A stretch of 64,000 nucleotides of DNA, taken from the NCBI RefSeq assembly GCF_036013525.1, contig NZ_CP107853.1, forward strand, positions 4,402,001 through 4,466,000, given 5' to 3'. Made by a program: the position numbers and the translations under genes. The notes under the pieces were generated by a model. That model saw only the letters and a list, made by a program, of their open reading frames with translations. It made no database searches and was not told where the DNA came from. Positions 24,645 through 33,116 of this stretch are shown here, one piece after another. Source of the stretch: Nonomuraea sp. NBC_00507. GTDB taxonomy: Bacteria; Actinomycetota; Actinomycetes; Streptosporangiales; Streptosporangiaceae. How positions within the stretch are numbered: position 1 is the first letter of the stretch; each line of letters starts with the position of its first letter.

Positions 24645-25844
24645 TCAGTGGCGGGCGCGGGGGAGCGAGGCGGTCACGATCAGGCCGCCCCCCTCGCGCG
24701 GCCGTGCCCTGACGTCGCCGCCGTGCGCGAGCGCCACCGACTGCACGATCGACAGGCCAAGACCCGCGCTCCGCGCGGTGACCACCCGCTCGGCGCCGTG
24801 CCGGTGGAAGGGCTTGAACAGCAGCGGGACGTCGTAGGGCGGCACCTCAGGCCCGGTGTTGCTGACCTCCACCTCGACCTTTCCCTCCGACACCGTACGG
24901 CTGACCACCCGCACCCACCCGGCGCCGTCGTCGACGTTGTAGCGGATGCCGTTCTCGACCAGGTTGTGCACCAGCCGTTCGAGCAGCAACGCGTCCCCGG
25001 TGGTCGGCGCCTGCGCGGTCACCTCGTACACGGTGATCTTGGCCTCGGCGGCGTCCCCTTCGGTCTGCCTGACCACGTGCGTCACCACGTCGGCCAGGTC
25101 CACCGGCGACCGATCCGCGATCTCCTGCTCGGACCTGGCCAGCAGCAGCAACCCGGAGATGAGCCGCTCGTGGCGGGCGTTGATCTCCAGCAGGCTCTCG
25201 CCCAGCTCCTTGACGTCAGCCGAGGCCGTACGGCGGTGCATGGCCAGCTCGACCAGCGCCCGGTTCAGCGTCAGCGGCGTACGCAGCTCATGAGAGGCGT
25301 TCGCCACGAACCTGCGCTGCCCGTCGAAGGAGTCGTCCAGCCGCTCCACCATGGTGTCGAACGTGTCGGCCAGCGTCTTGACCTCGTCCTCCGGCCCTTC
25401 GAGACCGATCCGCTGATGCAGGCCGCGCTCGGCCATGGGCTCGGCGGCGATCTTGCGGGCCGTGTCGGTGACTCGGTGCAGCGGCGCCAGCACCCGCCCC
25501 GCCACCACCCAGCCGAGTCCGACGGCCAGGCCGCCCACCACGACCAGCGCGATCGCGCCCTGGGTGAGCAACGAGGTGATGGCGGCACTGCGCAGCTCCA
25601 GCTCCTGCTGGCGCAGCCACTCGATCGCGGCCTGGCCCTCCAGCAGGACGCCGTCCTTCATGAAGAACAGGTTCTTGACCTTGCCGGGCTCCGACGCGTA
25701 CCGGCTCTCGAACGTCTGCGTCAGTTGCTGGTTGAACAGCAAATAGGTGACGCCGAGCAAGGTCAGCCCAGCGAGAAAGAAGACGGCGCCGTACACGAGC
25801 GTGAGTCGCAGTCGCAACGTGGGCTGCAGGCGCGGGAGTCTCAT
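24645..25844 (-). CDS. sensor histidine kinase
   Basis: 399 aa. The N-terminal membrane helix is at about 12-35, then a short extracellular sensor (about 40-90) and a second helix at about 95-120. A HAMP region follows, then the H-box FVANASHELRTPLTLNRALVE (His near 200). The ATPase has an N-box (LVHNLVENGIRYN) and a G-box (SAGLGLSIVQSVALAHGG). It is a classical OmpR-type membrane kinase. Its ATG overlaps the stop of the response regulator by four bases. It is convergent with nurA. The divergently placed efflux operon is the probable target. Confidence 0.92.
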   Translation of the reverse strand: MRLPRLQPTLRLRLTLVYGAVFFLAGLTLLGVTYLLFNQQLTQTFESRYASEPGKVKNLFFMKDGVLLEGQAAIEWLRQQELELRSAAITSLLTQGAIALVVVGGLAVGLGWVVAGRVLAPLHRVTDTARKIAAEPMAERGLHQRIGLEGPEDEVKTLADTFDTMVERLDDSFDGQRRFVANASHELRTPLTLNRALVELAMHRRTASADVKELGESLLEINARHERLISGLLLLARSEQEIADRSPVDLADVVTHVVRQTEGDAAEAKITVYEVTAQAPTTGDALLLERLVHNLVENGIRYNVDDGAGWVRVVSRTVSEGKVEVEVSNTGPEVPPYDVPLLFKPFHRHGAERVVTARSAGLGLSIVQSVALAHGGDVRARPREGGGLIVTASLPRARH

Positions 25845-26497
25845 GCGATCCGGTACCCCACCCCCGGCACGGTCTCCACGACCGGCGGGTCGGCGAGCTT
25901 GCGGCGCAGCTTGAGAATGGTGAGCCGGACGGCCCCCGTGAACGGGTCGGCGTGCTCGTCCCACGCCTTCTCCAGCAGCTGCTCGGCCGAGACCACGTTG
26001 CCGTTGGCCCGCATCAGCTCGGCCAGCACCGCGAACTCCTTCTTCGACAGCGGCACGAACCGCCCGTTCCTGAACACCTCCCTGCGCGCCGGGTCCAGCG
26101 TGATCCCGGCCCGGCGCAGCACCGGCGGTACGGCCGGCCGCGAGCGCCGCCCCAGGGCCAGGACGCGGGCGGCCAGCTCGGGGAACGCGAACGGCTTCGA
26201 CAGGTAGTCGTCGGCCCCGATGGACAGCCCCGTCACCCGGTCGTCGAGCTGCGCGGCCGCCGTCAGCATCAGCACCCGCGCGTCGGACTCCGAGGCGACC
26301 AGTTCCCTGCACACCTCGTCGCCGTGCACCCGCGGCAGGTCGCGATCCAGCACGACCACGTCGTAGTCGTTGACCGCGATCCGTTCCAGCGCCGCCTCGC
26401 CGTCATGCGCCAGATCGACCGCATGGGTCTCCTCGCGCAGCCACTCGGCAATCGCGTCGGCGAGCATCCGCTCGTCCTCAACCACCAGCACCCGCAT
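25841..26497 (-). CDS. OmpR-family response regulator
   Basis: 218 aa. Receiver domain MRVLVVEDERMLADAI (acidic pair near 8-9), phospho-acceptor Asp in DVVVLDRDLPRVHGD (near 51) and Lys in YLSKPFAFPEL (near 101). The C-terminal winged helix is at about 125-218 (LSKKEFAVLAELMRANGNVV and GAVRLTILKLRRKL). It pairs with the histidine kinase in an ATGA-coupled operon. It is divergent from the lipoprotein/efflux operon, across 150 bases. Confidence 0.94.
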   Translation of the reverse strand: MRVLVVEDERMLADAIAEWLREETHAVDLAHDGEAALERIAVNDYDVVVLDRDLPRVHGDEVCRELVASESDARVLMLTAAAQLDDRVTGLSIGADDYLSKPFAFPELAARVLALGRRSRPAVPPVLRRAGITLDPARREVFRNGRFVPLSKKEFAVLAELMRANGNVVSAEQLLEKAWDEHADPFTGAVRLTILKLRRKLADPPVVETVPGVGYRIA

Positions 26498-26648
26498 GGC
26501 GTAGCTCAGGCCCCTCTCTTCGCTTTCAGAGCCGAGTGTGACCTACGGGGCGTTTGCTCCAAATAAGTCAGCCGCGGAAACGCGGAGGAAACGGCGGGCC
26601 GTATTGCATCTCCCCTCGACGACGTTGATTCGACGGAGGAGATCATCC

Positions 26649-27164
26649 ATGCGAGCACGAGCTCTCATAACTCTGGCCGCCGCCACCATGCTGCTGGCGG
26701 GCTGCGGAGGCGCCGCCGCCGGCGGCTCCGACGTGGCCTCGGTCACCGGCACAGGCAATCAGGCCGGGGCCAGCGCCAAACCGAGCGAGGACCCGCACGA
26801 GAGGGCGCTCAAATACGCCCAGTGCATGCGCGAGAACGGCATCGACATGCCGGACCCCGAGCCGGGCAAGGGCGTCATGCTGCGGCTCGACAAGAACACC
26901 CCCAGGGAGACGATGCAGAAGGCCCAGGAGGCCTGCAAGCAGTACGCCCCGAGCGGTCAGAAGGCGGGCGGGGGTGACCCCAAGCGGGCCGAGGCCCTGC
27001 GCAAGGTCGCGCAGTGCATGCGGGACAACGGCGTCGAGAAGTACCCGGACCCCGAGGGCGGCATGATGCGCATCACCGGCGACGTCGGCCAGGACCCCGA
27101 CTTCAAGTCCGCCCAGGAGAAGTGCCAGGAGCAGATGGCTGAGGCCGGTATGGGAGGAATGTGA
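26649..27164 (+). CDS. lipoprotein of efflux operon, duplicated CMRxNG motif
   Basis: ATG 26649 behind GGAGGAG gives 171 aa. The signal peptide ends in the lipobox LLAGC (Cys near 18), so the protein is a surface lipoprotein. After a disordered spacer two similar repeats appear: YAQCMRENGIDMPDPEPG (about 56-73) and VAQCMRDNGVEKYPDPEGG (about 119-137). Each is followed by a Cys-Lys/Gln helix (EACKQYA, EKCQEQM), suggesting two disulfide-bonded helical units. It is common in actinobacterial MacAB-like operons. It probably assists the downstream membrane fusion protein; the exact role is unknown. It overlaps the next gene. Confidence 0.75.
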   Translation: MRARALITLAAATMLLAGCGGAAAGGSDVASVTGTGNQAGASAKPSEDPHERALKYAQCMRENGIDMPDPEPGKGVMLRLDKNTPRETMQKAQEACKQYAPSGQKAGGGDPKRAEALRKVAQCMRDNGVEKYPDPEGGMMRITGDVGQDPDFKSAQEKCQEQMAEAGMGGM

Positions 27165-28297
27165 TGGGAATGGCCACCCTTGACGGGAAGGCGGAGCCCG
27201 ATGCGACGCCCTCCCGCCCGCGCCGCCGTCGCGGGCGGGGCAAGGTGGTCGCCGGACTGTTCATCGTGCTGGCCGCAGCGGGCGGTGGGTTCGTGGCGAT
27301 CAACAGCGGGGGCCTGCTGGAGGGCGCCTCGGGTCCGACCCAGTCGGCCAAGGCCCTGCCCCCGGCCACCGCCACGGTGGCCAGGCAGACGCTGAACGAC
27401 ACCATGGACGCCGATGGCGAGCTCGGCTACGGACCGGTCACCACGGCGGTGAGCAGGAAGCCCGGCACGATCACCTGGCTGCCCGAGAGCGGTCAGCAGA
27501 TCACCCGCGGCAAGTCGATGTACCGGCTGGACAACGACCCCGTCACGCTCATGTACGGCGACACGCCCGCCTACCGCGACCTCAAGATCGGCGCGGAGGG
27601 CAACGACGTGGAGAACCTGGAGCGCAACCTCAGCAAGCTGGGCTACGACGGCTTCACGGTCGACGACGAGTACACCTACGACACCGCCGAGGCCGTCATG
27701 GAATGGCAGGAAGACCGTGGCCTGGACGAGACCGGCGTGGTCGAGCTGGGCCGCGTCGTCTTCGCGCCGGGCAAGGTACGCGTGGAGAGCATCGAGTCCG
27801 AGGAGGGCCAGCCGGCCCAGCCCGGCCAGAAGGTCCTGACGTACACGGGCACGTCCAAGGTCGTCACCGTCGAGCTGGAGGCCGAGGACCAGCGGATGGC
27901 CAAGAAGGGGGCCAAGGTCGAGGTCACGCTGCCCGACGGCAAGAACGTGAACGGCAAGGTCACCGAGGTCGCCACGGTCATCGTGCCGGGCGACAGCCAG
28001 AACGCCGACCCCGAGACCCGGGTCGAGGCGCTGGTCTCGATCGGCAATGCCAAGGCCGCCAAGGGGCTCGACAAGGCGTCGGTGGACGTGACGTTCACCG
28101 CCTCCCAGCGCAAGAACGTGCTGACCGTGCCGGTCGCGGCGCTCGTGGCGCTGCGGGAGGGCGGCTTTGGCCTGGAGGTGATCGAGGGCGGCACGTCGAG
28201 GTACATCGCCGTCGAGACGGGGCTGTTCGCCGGCGGGCGGGTCGAGGTCGAGGGCGACGGGCTCACCGAGGGCATGACCGTGGGGATGCCGAAGTGA
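27164..28297 (+). CDS. MacA/HlyD-like periplasmic adaptor with peptidoglycan-binding domain
   Basis: Start chosen at ATG 27164, five bases after GGGAGGA; 377 aa. A basic N-terminus precedes one membrane helix (about 26-45). Outside are a lipoyl/barrel region (PGTITWLPESGQQITRGKSMY), a peptidoglycan_binding_1 domain (IGAEGNDVENLERNLSKLGY with TAEAVMEWQ, about 145-190) and a C-terminal beta-barrel/MPD part. The PG-binding insertion is typical of actinobacterial adaptors for MacB-type ABC exporters. It is the second gene of the lipoprotein-adaptor-ATPase-permease operon. Confidence 0.85.
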   Translation: MGMATLDGKAEPDATPSRPRRRRGRGKVVAGLFIVLAAAGGGFVAINSGGLLEGASGPTQSAKALPPATATVARQTLNDTMDADGELGYGPVTTAVSRKPGTITWLPESGQQITRGKSMYRLDNDPVTLMYGDTPAYRDLKIGAEGNDVENLERNLSKLGYDGFTVDDEYTYDTAEAVMEWQEDRGLDETGVVELGRVVFAPGKVRVESIESEEGQPAQPGQKVLTYTGTSKVVTVELEAEDQRMAKKGAKVEVTLPDGKNVNGKVTEVATVIVPGDSQNADPETRVEALVSIGNAKAAKGLDKASVDVTFTASQRKNVLTVPVAALVALREGGFGLEVIEGGTSRYIAVETGLFAGGRVEVEGDGLTEGMTVGMPK

Positions 28298-29049
28298 CGT
28301 ACCCCATGATCTCGCTGACGGATGTGTCCAAGTCCTACCCCGGCGGGGTGACGGCGCTGAACTCGGTGTCGCTGCGCATCGAGCACGGCGAGCTCGTCGC
28401 CATCGCCGGCCCGTCGGGGTCGGGGAAGTCGACCATGCTCAACGTCGTCGGCACCCTCGACCGGCCGTCCTCGGGAACCATCCACATCGACGGCTACGAC
28501 GTGTCGAAACTGTCCGACGGCCAGCTCTCGGCGCTGCGCGCCACCACGATCGGTTTCATCTTCCAGCACTTCCACCTCGCCGCGAAGGTCCCCGCGCTGG
28601 ACAACGTGGCCGACGGCCTCATCTACACCGGCATGAGCAGGTCCGAGCGGCGCCGCCGGGCGGCCGCCGCGCTCGAACGGGTCGGTCTCGGGCACCGGAT
28701 GGACCACGAGCCGCACGAGTTGTCCGGTGGCGAGCGGCAGCGCGTGGCCATCGCCAGGGCCGTGGCGGGCGAGCCGCCGCTGGTGCTGGCCGACGAGCCG
28801 ACCGGGGCTCTGGACTCGGTGTCCGGCACGGGGGTGATGGAGTTGCTGCACGAGTTGAACGCCTCCGGCACCACCATCGTGATCATCACGCACGATCGGG
28901 AGATCGCCGCCAGCCTGCCCCGGCAGGTGCGGATGCGGGACGGCGAGATCATCGCGGACAGCGCGATGCCCGACATGCCGGACTCCGGCACGTCGGGCAT
29001 GGTGCCGGACTCGGGCACATCGGATATGGCCGAATCAGGGGTGGCGTGA
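28294..29049 (+). CDS. MacB/LolD-type ABC transporter ATP-binding protein
   Basis: GTG 28294 overlaps the upstream stop (GTGA); ATG 28306 is an alternative. 251 aa. Walker A is GPSGSGKST near residue 40, the Q-loop IGFIFQHFHL near 90, the signature LSGGERQRVAIARA near 144, and Walker B PLVLADEPTGALD near 165. The C-terminal 30 residues add two near-identical PDSGTS units not found in the core family. It energises the permease that follows. Confidence 0.92.
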   Translation: MTYPMISLTDVSKSYPGGVTALNSVSLRIEHGELVAIAGPSGSGKSTMLNVVGTLDRPSSGTIHIDGYDVSKLSDGQLSALRATTIGFIFQHFHLAAKVPALDNVADGLIYTGMSRSERRRRAAAALERVGLGHRMDHEPHELSGGERQRVAIARAVAGEPPLVLADEPTGALDSVSGTGVMELLHELNASGTTIVIITHDREIAASLPRQVRMRDGEIIADSAMPDMPDSGTSGMVPDSGTSDMAESGVA

Positions 29050-30269
29050 TGGCCGTCGTCGAGGTGAAACGGCCCAAACTGGCCCCGGCCGGCATGCGGC
29101 TGGGCGACGTCATGCGGGTCGGCGCGGTGGGCCTGCGGACGCGCCCTCTGCGGGCGTTCCTGTCCGCGCTCGGCATCGCCATCGGCATCGCGGCCATGGT
29201 GGGCGTGGTCGGGCTCTCGTCCTCCTCGGGCGCCGAGCTCGACCGCACGCTCTCCGCCCTCGGCACCAACCTGCTCACCGTCGCCTCGGGCACCACGCTC
29301 ACGGGCGAGGCGGCGCAGATGCCGAAGGACGCCGAGGCGATGATCGAGCGCATCGGGCCCGTGGAGGCCGCCTCCGCGGTGGCGAAGATCTCCGCGGCCA
29401 AGGTCTACAGGTCCGAGCAGATCCCCGAGGCCCAGACCGGTGGCATCGCCACGTACGCCGCCCGCCTCGACCTGCCCGCCACCGTCGGCGCGACGCTACG
29501 CAGCGGGACCTGGCTCAACCAGGCCACCGAACGCTATCCGGCGGCCGTGCTCGGCTCGGCCGCCGCCCAGCGGCTCGGCATCGGCGCGGTCAGCCAGGAC
29601 ACGCAGGTCGTCGTCGGCGGCCAGCGCTTCTCCGTCGTCGGCGTGCTGAACCCGGTCGCGCTCGCCACGGACCTGGACAGCGGCGTCATGGTGGGCTGGC
29701 CGGTGGCCGAGGAACGGCTGGACTTCGACGGGCACCCGACCACGCTCTACACCCGCTCGGAGGAGGCCAATCTGGAGGCGGTACGCCAGGTCCTGGCGGG
29801 CACCGCCAACCCGGAGGCGCCGAACGAGGTGGACGTCTCCCGCCCGTCCGACGCGCTGGCCGCCAAGCAGGCGACCAGCCAGGCGTTCGCCAACCTCCTG
29901 CTGGGCGTGGGCGCGGTGGCTCTGCTCGTGGGCGGTGTCGGCGTGGCCAACACCATGGTCATCTCGGTGCTGGAACGCCGCTCGGAGATCGGGCTGCGCC
30001 GCTCGCTCGGGGCGACCCGCGGTCAGATCCGCATCCAGTTCCTGGCCGAGTCGCTGCTGCTGTCGGCGATGGGCGGAGCGGGCGGTGTGCTCCTGGGCAC
30101 CGCCGTCACCATGGGGTACGCGCTCTACAGCGGCTGGCCCTCCGTGGTCCCGGCCTGGGCCACGGTCGGCGGGCTCGCCGCGACGCTGGCCATCGGCGCC
30201 ATGGCCGGCCTCTACCCGGCCATCCGCGCCTCCCGCCTGTCCCCGACGGAGGCACTCTCCACGCCGTGA
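29049..30269 (+). CDS. MacB-like ABC transporter permease (FtsX family)
   Basis: 406 aa; the ATG overlaps the ATPase stop by one base. It has the FtsX/MacB plan: N-terminal helix (LRAFLSALGIAIGIAAMVGVV region, about 35-55), a large extracellular MacB_PCD domain (about 60-270), then three helices (about 275-300, 325-350, 360-380). The C-terminal LYPAIRASRLSPTEALS is a family hallmark. Together with the lipoprotein, adaptor and ATPase it forms an export system for an unknown substrate, likely controlled by the adjacent two-component system. Confidence 0.9.
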   Translation: MAVVEVKRPKLAPAGMRLGDVMRVGAVGLRTRPLRAFLSALGIAIGIAAMVGVVGLSSSSGAELDRTLSALGTNLLTVASGTTLTGEAAQMPKDAEAMIERIGPVEAASAVAKISAAKVYRSEQIPEAQTGGIATYAARLDLPATVGATLRSGTWLNQATERYPAAVLGSAAAQRLGIGAVSQDTQVVVGGQRFSVVGVLNPVALATDLDSGVMVGWPVAEERLDFDGHPTTLYTRSEEANLEAVRQVLAGTANPEAPNEVDVSRPSDALAAKQATSQAFANLLLGVGAVALLVGGVGVANTMVISVLERRSEIGLRRSLGATRGQIRIQFLAESLLLSAMGGAGGVLLGTAVTMGYALYSGWPSVVPAWATVGGLAATLAIGAMAGLYPAIRASRLSPTEALSTP

Positions 30270-30312
30270 CCCCCGCCCGCCCGGGTACGCTCGGCCCTCG
30301 CCCGCCTGCCGG

Positions 30313-30367
30313 GCGCGGGCCGTCGCCGTACGCCGGTCCGGCCGCGCGGGCCGTCGCCCCACGCCGG
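30313..30367. repeat. two 24-bp GC-rich direct repeats between convergent genes
   Basis: Copies at 30313-30336 and 30344-30367 share GCGCGGGCCGTCGCC and ACGCCGG, with about 22 of 24 identical and a 31-base period. A partial third copy follows. The region separates the permease stop from the TetR stop and can fold strongly, so it may serve as a two-way terminator. Confidence 0.45.
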
Positions 30368-30391
30368 CTGCCCGGGCGCGGGCCCGGCGTC

Positions 30392-31027
30392 CTATTCCGG
30401 CTGGAGGAGCTGGGCGGCCAGGGTCCCGTGGATCCACTCCTCCCACTGCTCGGGCCTCCAGCCGCGCTCCTCGACGAACTGCAGGTAGACCTCGGGACTG
30501 AGCAGCGTGTAGAGCACGTCGGCCGCGAACTCGGCCGAGACACCGGCCCGCGCTCCCGGCTTGGCCATGAGCGCGTCGGCCGCGGCCCGCTGCACCGTGT
30601 AGCGGGGATCGACGTCGTACGACCAGAGCGCTGCCACCTCGGGATCCATCGCCGCGGCCGTGCTCAGCACCTTCATGACCGGCGCCACTCGTTCGAGCAC
30701 GCCCCGCGCGCCGCGCACATGCGCCCGTAGGTGCTCCTCGGCACGCTCGGCGGCCATCGCCGCGTGGAACCACGGCCGGTCCATGGTCGCCACCGGCTCG
30801 TCGTCCCCGGCGATCGTGACGTCCACCAGCTCTTTCAGTAGCGAGCGTTTGTTGCCGAAGACGAAATAGATCGTCTGCACGGCCACGCCCGCTTTATCCG
30901 CGATGTCCTGCAGGTTCGTGGTGCCGTACCCGTCGCGCACGAACAACTCCCCGGCCGCCTGCAGGATCCGCCTCCGCGTCTCCCTGGCCTTCTGCGTGCG
31001 TTTGCCGACCCTCTTGACATCCTCCAT
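30392..31027 (-). CDS. TetR/AcrR-family regulator
   Basis: 211 aa. The N-terminal HTH is at about 15-60 (ETRRRILQAAGELFVRDGYG, NLQDIADKAGVAVQTIYFVFG). The C-terminal ligand domain is rich in Ala and helices, with no recognised ligand signature. The start codon lies three bases from a perfect 17-bp palindrome, so the gene is very probably autorepressed. The divergent small monooxygenase shares the intergenic region and a second operator copy. Confidence 0.9.
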   Translation of the reverse strand: MEDVKRVGKRTQKARETRRRILQAAGELFVRDGYGTTNLQDIADKAGVAVQTIYFVFGNKRSLLKELVDVTIAGDDEPVATMDRPWFHAAMAAERAEEHLRAHVRGARGVLERVAPVMKVLSTAAAMDPEVAALWSYDVDPRYTVQRAAADALMAKPGARAGVSAEFAADVLYTLLSPEVYLQFVEERGWRPEQWEEWIHGTLAAQLLQPE

Positions 31028-31029
31028 AG

Positions 31030-31072
31030 CTAGAGTTTAACTCTAGTTACGTTCGCTAGATAGCAACTCTAG
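31030..31072. promoter_or_regulatory. two tandem TetR operators
   Basis: Site 1 at 31030-31046 is CTAGAGTT-T-AACTCTAG, a perfect 8-bp inverted repeat. Site 2 at 31056-31072 is CTAGATAG-C-AACTCTAG, sharing the whole right half and the first five bases of the left. The sites are 26 bp apart centre to centre, between the TetR and monooxygenase starts. Confidence 0.75.
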
Positions 31073-31084
31073 AGAGGAACTACA

Positions 31085-31378
31085 GTGAAAGCGATCATCC
31101 GCACCACCCGCTTCACCGCCGACCCCGCCGCCACCGAAAAGGTGCTCGCCGCGCGGGCCGCCCTCATCGCCGCGCTCCGCGCCAAGATCTCCGGACCCTC
31201 GGAGGCCAAGCTGATCCGGGTCGACGAACGGACCTGGGTCGACATCTGGCGCTGGGATTCCCCGGCCGACCTTGAGGCCGCGGCCGAGCTCGCGCCCACG
31301 TTGCCGGAGGCGCGGGCCGCGTTCGCCGTGGCCAATGACCCGACGGCCGAATCGGGCGAGCTGGTCGACGAACGCTAG
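31085..31378 (+). CDS. antibiotic biosynthesis monooxygenase (ABM) family protein
   Basis: A 97-aa ferredoxin-like protein starting at GTG 31085 behind AGAGAGGA. It begins MKAIIRTTRFTADPAATEKV, with helix AARAALIAALRAKISG and the strand TWVDIWRWDSPADLEAAAEL. Such ABM-fold proteins are small dimeric oxygenases or degrading enzymes for quinone-like compounds. It is divergent from the TetR gene and presumably derepressed by that regulator's ligand. Confidence 0.75.
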   Translation: MKAIIRTTRFTADPAATEKVLAARAALIAALRAKISGPSEAKLIRVDERTWVDIWRWDSPADLEAAAELAPTLPEARAAFAVANDPTAESGELVDER

Positions 31379-31400
31379 GTTCTCCGGGCCTGGCCCGGTG

Positions 31401-32390
31401 TCACCTGGCGCCGCCCCTGAGCTTGGCGATCAGTCCCAGGTCGTCCACGCAGTGTCCGAGGCCGAGCGCCACGGACTCCAGGGGCCGCTCCGCCCGGCGC
31501 ACCGGCATGCACAAGGCGGTACGCATCCGCCGGCACAGCCCGCGCAGCAGCGCGCCACCCCCCACCAGCACCGCACCCCGTTCCCCGAGGTCGGCCACCA
31601 GTTCCGCCGGGCAGTCCTCCACGATCCCGACCGCCGCCCGCTCGATGGTCTCGACCGGCTGCCTGGTCGCCTCATAGATCAGTTGCACTGGGAGTGCCGC
31701 CGTGCGCTCCCTGCCGGTCTCCGCGTCCCTGCCGTGGACCAGCACCTGCCGGTCCAGAGGCTTCCACTCGGAGCCCGCGCGTCGCTTGGCCGCCTCCGCC
31801 TCGGCCTCGTCGATCAGCAGTCCGTGCTCGCGCTCGACCAGGCGGGCGATCGACCTGCTCATGGCATGGCCGCCGCCCGGCACCGTGCCAGAGGCGACCA
31901 CGGCCCCGTAAGACAGCACCGCGATCCTGGCCGCGTCGCGCCCGATGTCGATGACCATCCACCCGGCGCAGTCCTTGACCGGCACGCCCGCGCCGAGCGC
32001 GGCCGCCAGCGCGTGCGGGATCAGCAGGATGTCCCGCGCCTCCGCCTCGAACGCCACGTCCCGCAGCGCCGCCCGGTCGATCCGCGTGCACCCGTCGGGC
32101 AGCGCCAGGACCACCCGCGGCCGGGCGAACGGATGCCCGTGCACTTTGCGGACGAAATACCGGATCAGACGCCGGGTGAGCTCACCGTCGGCCGGCAGCC
32201 CGTCGCTGATCGGCCAGCACGTCTCGCCGGGTACGTCGACGGCCGCCGCGCCGTACCCGAGGACCTTGCCCGTCTCGGCGTGGCGTGCGACGGCCGAGGG
32301 CTCGTCCAGCACGATGCCCTTGCCCTTGACGTAGATCCGGGTGCACGCGGCCCCGAGATCCATCGCCAGGTCATGGCCGAGGACGCTCAT
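31401..32390 (-). CDS. divergent MreB/Mbl-like actin homolog
   Basis: ATG 32390 behind CGGAG gives 329 aa. The frame is open further upstream but lacks family similarity. The phosphate-1 loop is MDLGAACTRIYVKGKGIVLDEPSAVA (about 9-34), phosphate-2 is MVIDIGRDAARIAVLSYG (about 145-162), and the adenosine motif is AVLVGGGALLRGL (about 290). It matches MreB-family actins that polymerise under the membrane. Several canonical residues differ (GAAC for GTAN, DIGRDA for DIGGGT), so it is a diverged paralogue. In filamentous actinobacteria such proteins work in aerial hyphae and spore walls. Confidence 0.75.
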   Translation of the reverse strand: MSVLGHDLAMDLGAACTRIYVKGKGIVLDEPSAVARHAETGKVLGYGAAAVDVPGETCWPISDGLPADGELTRRLIRYFVRKVHGHPFARPRVVLALPDGCTRIDRAALRDVAFEAEARDILLIPHALAAALGAGVPVKDCAGWMVIDIGRDAARIAVLSYGAVVASGTVPGGGHAMSRSIARLVEREHGLLIDEAEAEAAKRRAGSEWKPLDRQVLVHGRDAETGRERTAALPVQLIYEATRQPVETIERAAVGIVEDCPAELVADLGERGAVLVGGGALLRGLCRRMRTALCMPVRRAERPLESVALGLGHCVDDLGLIAKLRGGAR

Positions 32391-32557
32391 CGCCGCTCCG
32401 GGGGGTTGGCTATCATGTCGCTTCTGCTTCCCCGGTGCGTACCAACGCAATACCAGGAACGGTTCGTCTTTGCCCAAGGCACGGCCTCAGCCCCGGTTTC
32501 GCGCCATAACCGCCGCCGTGCGAAGCTGTGATTGTCCCCAACACCATGGAGGTCCTC

Positions 32558-32758
32558 ATGGCGGATACACCGGAGCCGGAAAACAGCGAAACTCCCGAGG
32601 ACGAGATGAAGCGCAAGTTCCGCGAGGCGCTGGAGCGCAAGCGCAACCAGCACGCGGGCTCGGGCGAGGGTGGCAGGGGCGGTGACCCATCGAAGATCCA
32701 CGGGGCGCACGGTCCGGCTGCGAGTAAAAGATCGTTCAGGCGCAAGAGCGGCGGCTGA
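32558..32758 (+). CDS. DUF5302 small protein
   Basis: 66 aa, ATG 32558 behind GGAGG. The sequence is MADTPEPENSETPEDEMKRK, then a basic helix and a Gly/Ser-rich tail with HGAHGPA, ending FRRKSGG. This matches the actinobacterial DUF5302 family, conserved but of unknown function. It is soluble and mostly disordered, with a charged helix. It is divergent from the MreB-like gene, and a hairpin terminator follows. Confidence 0.8.
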   Translation: MADTPEPENSETPEDEMKRKFREALERKRNQHAGSGEGGRGGDPSKIHGAHGPAASKRSFRRKSGG

Positions 32759-32770
32759 GACTGGGATTGC

Positions 32771-32803
32771 GAGGGGGTACGGCATGCCGTGCCCCCTCTT
32801 TCT
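32771..32803 (+). terminator. Rho-independent terminator
   Basis: GAGGGGGTACGGCA (32771-32784) pairs with TGCCGTGCCCCCTC (32785-32798) with one G-T wobble, followed by TTTCT. It terminates the DUF5302 transcript 12 bases after its stop. Confidence 0.85.
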
Positions 32804-32915
32804 ATGCCGACCACTGCCCGATTCGTCCCTTTACATCCCTAGGTAGATCTTTCTACAGATTCATGATGATTTGTTTGCGTGTGTCCGGAATACGTGGTTA
32901 AAGTGTGGGCCATTA

Positions 32916-33047
32916 CCTAGCCGAGTCCCGATAGATCGGGAACCGGGGACCCATCCCCTGGGGTGAATCCGGCCACGTGCCGGTAGGGCATCTCCACCGC
33001 CCGAACCCGTCAGCTAACCCGGTAGGCGTGATGGAGAGGACACCGCA
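32916..33047 (+). promoter_or_regulatory. c-di-AMP riboswitch (ydaO-yuaA type)
   Basis: The conserved pieces occur in order: CCGAGTCCCG, ACCGGGGA, CTGGGGTGAATCC, a GGTAGGGC segment, CCACCGCCCGAACCCGTCAG, then CTAACCCGGTAGGCG and GGAGAGGA. This is the characteristic ydaO-yuaA core, which binds two c-di-AMP molecules and usually switches expression off. In actinobacteria it typically controls cell-wall hydrolase genes. Here it lies 170 bases upstream of an RlpA-like secreted protein. Confidence 0.92.
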
Positions 33048-33116
33048 TTGATGTACGTACCCCCAGACAGCGTCGTGCCGGCCTCCGGTTGATCGGCCCT
33101 TTTCCCAGGCTCTTTT

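Noticed and set aside
30313..30367. CRISPR-like array
   Set aside because: Only two full copies, a very short spacer, GC-rich hairpin character and no cas genes.
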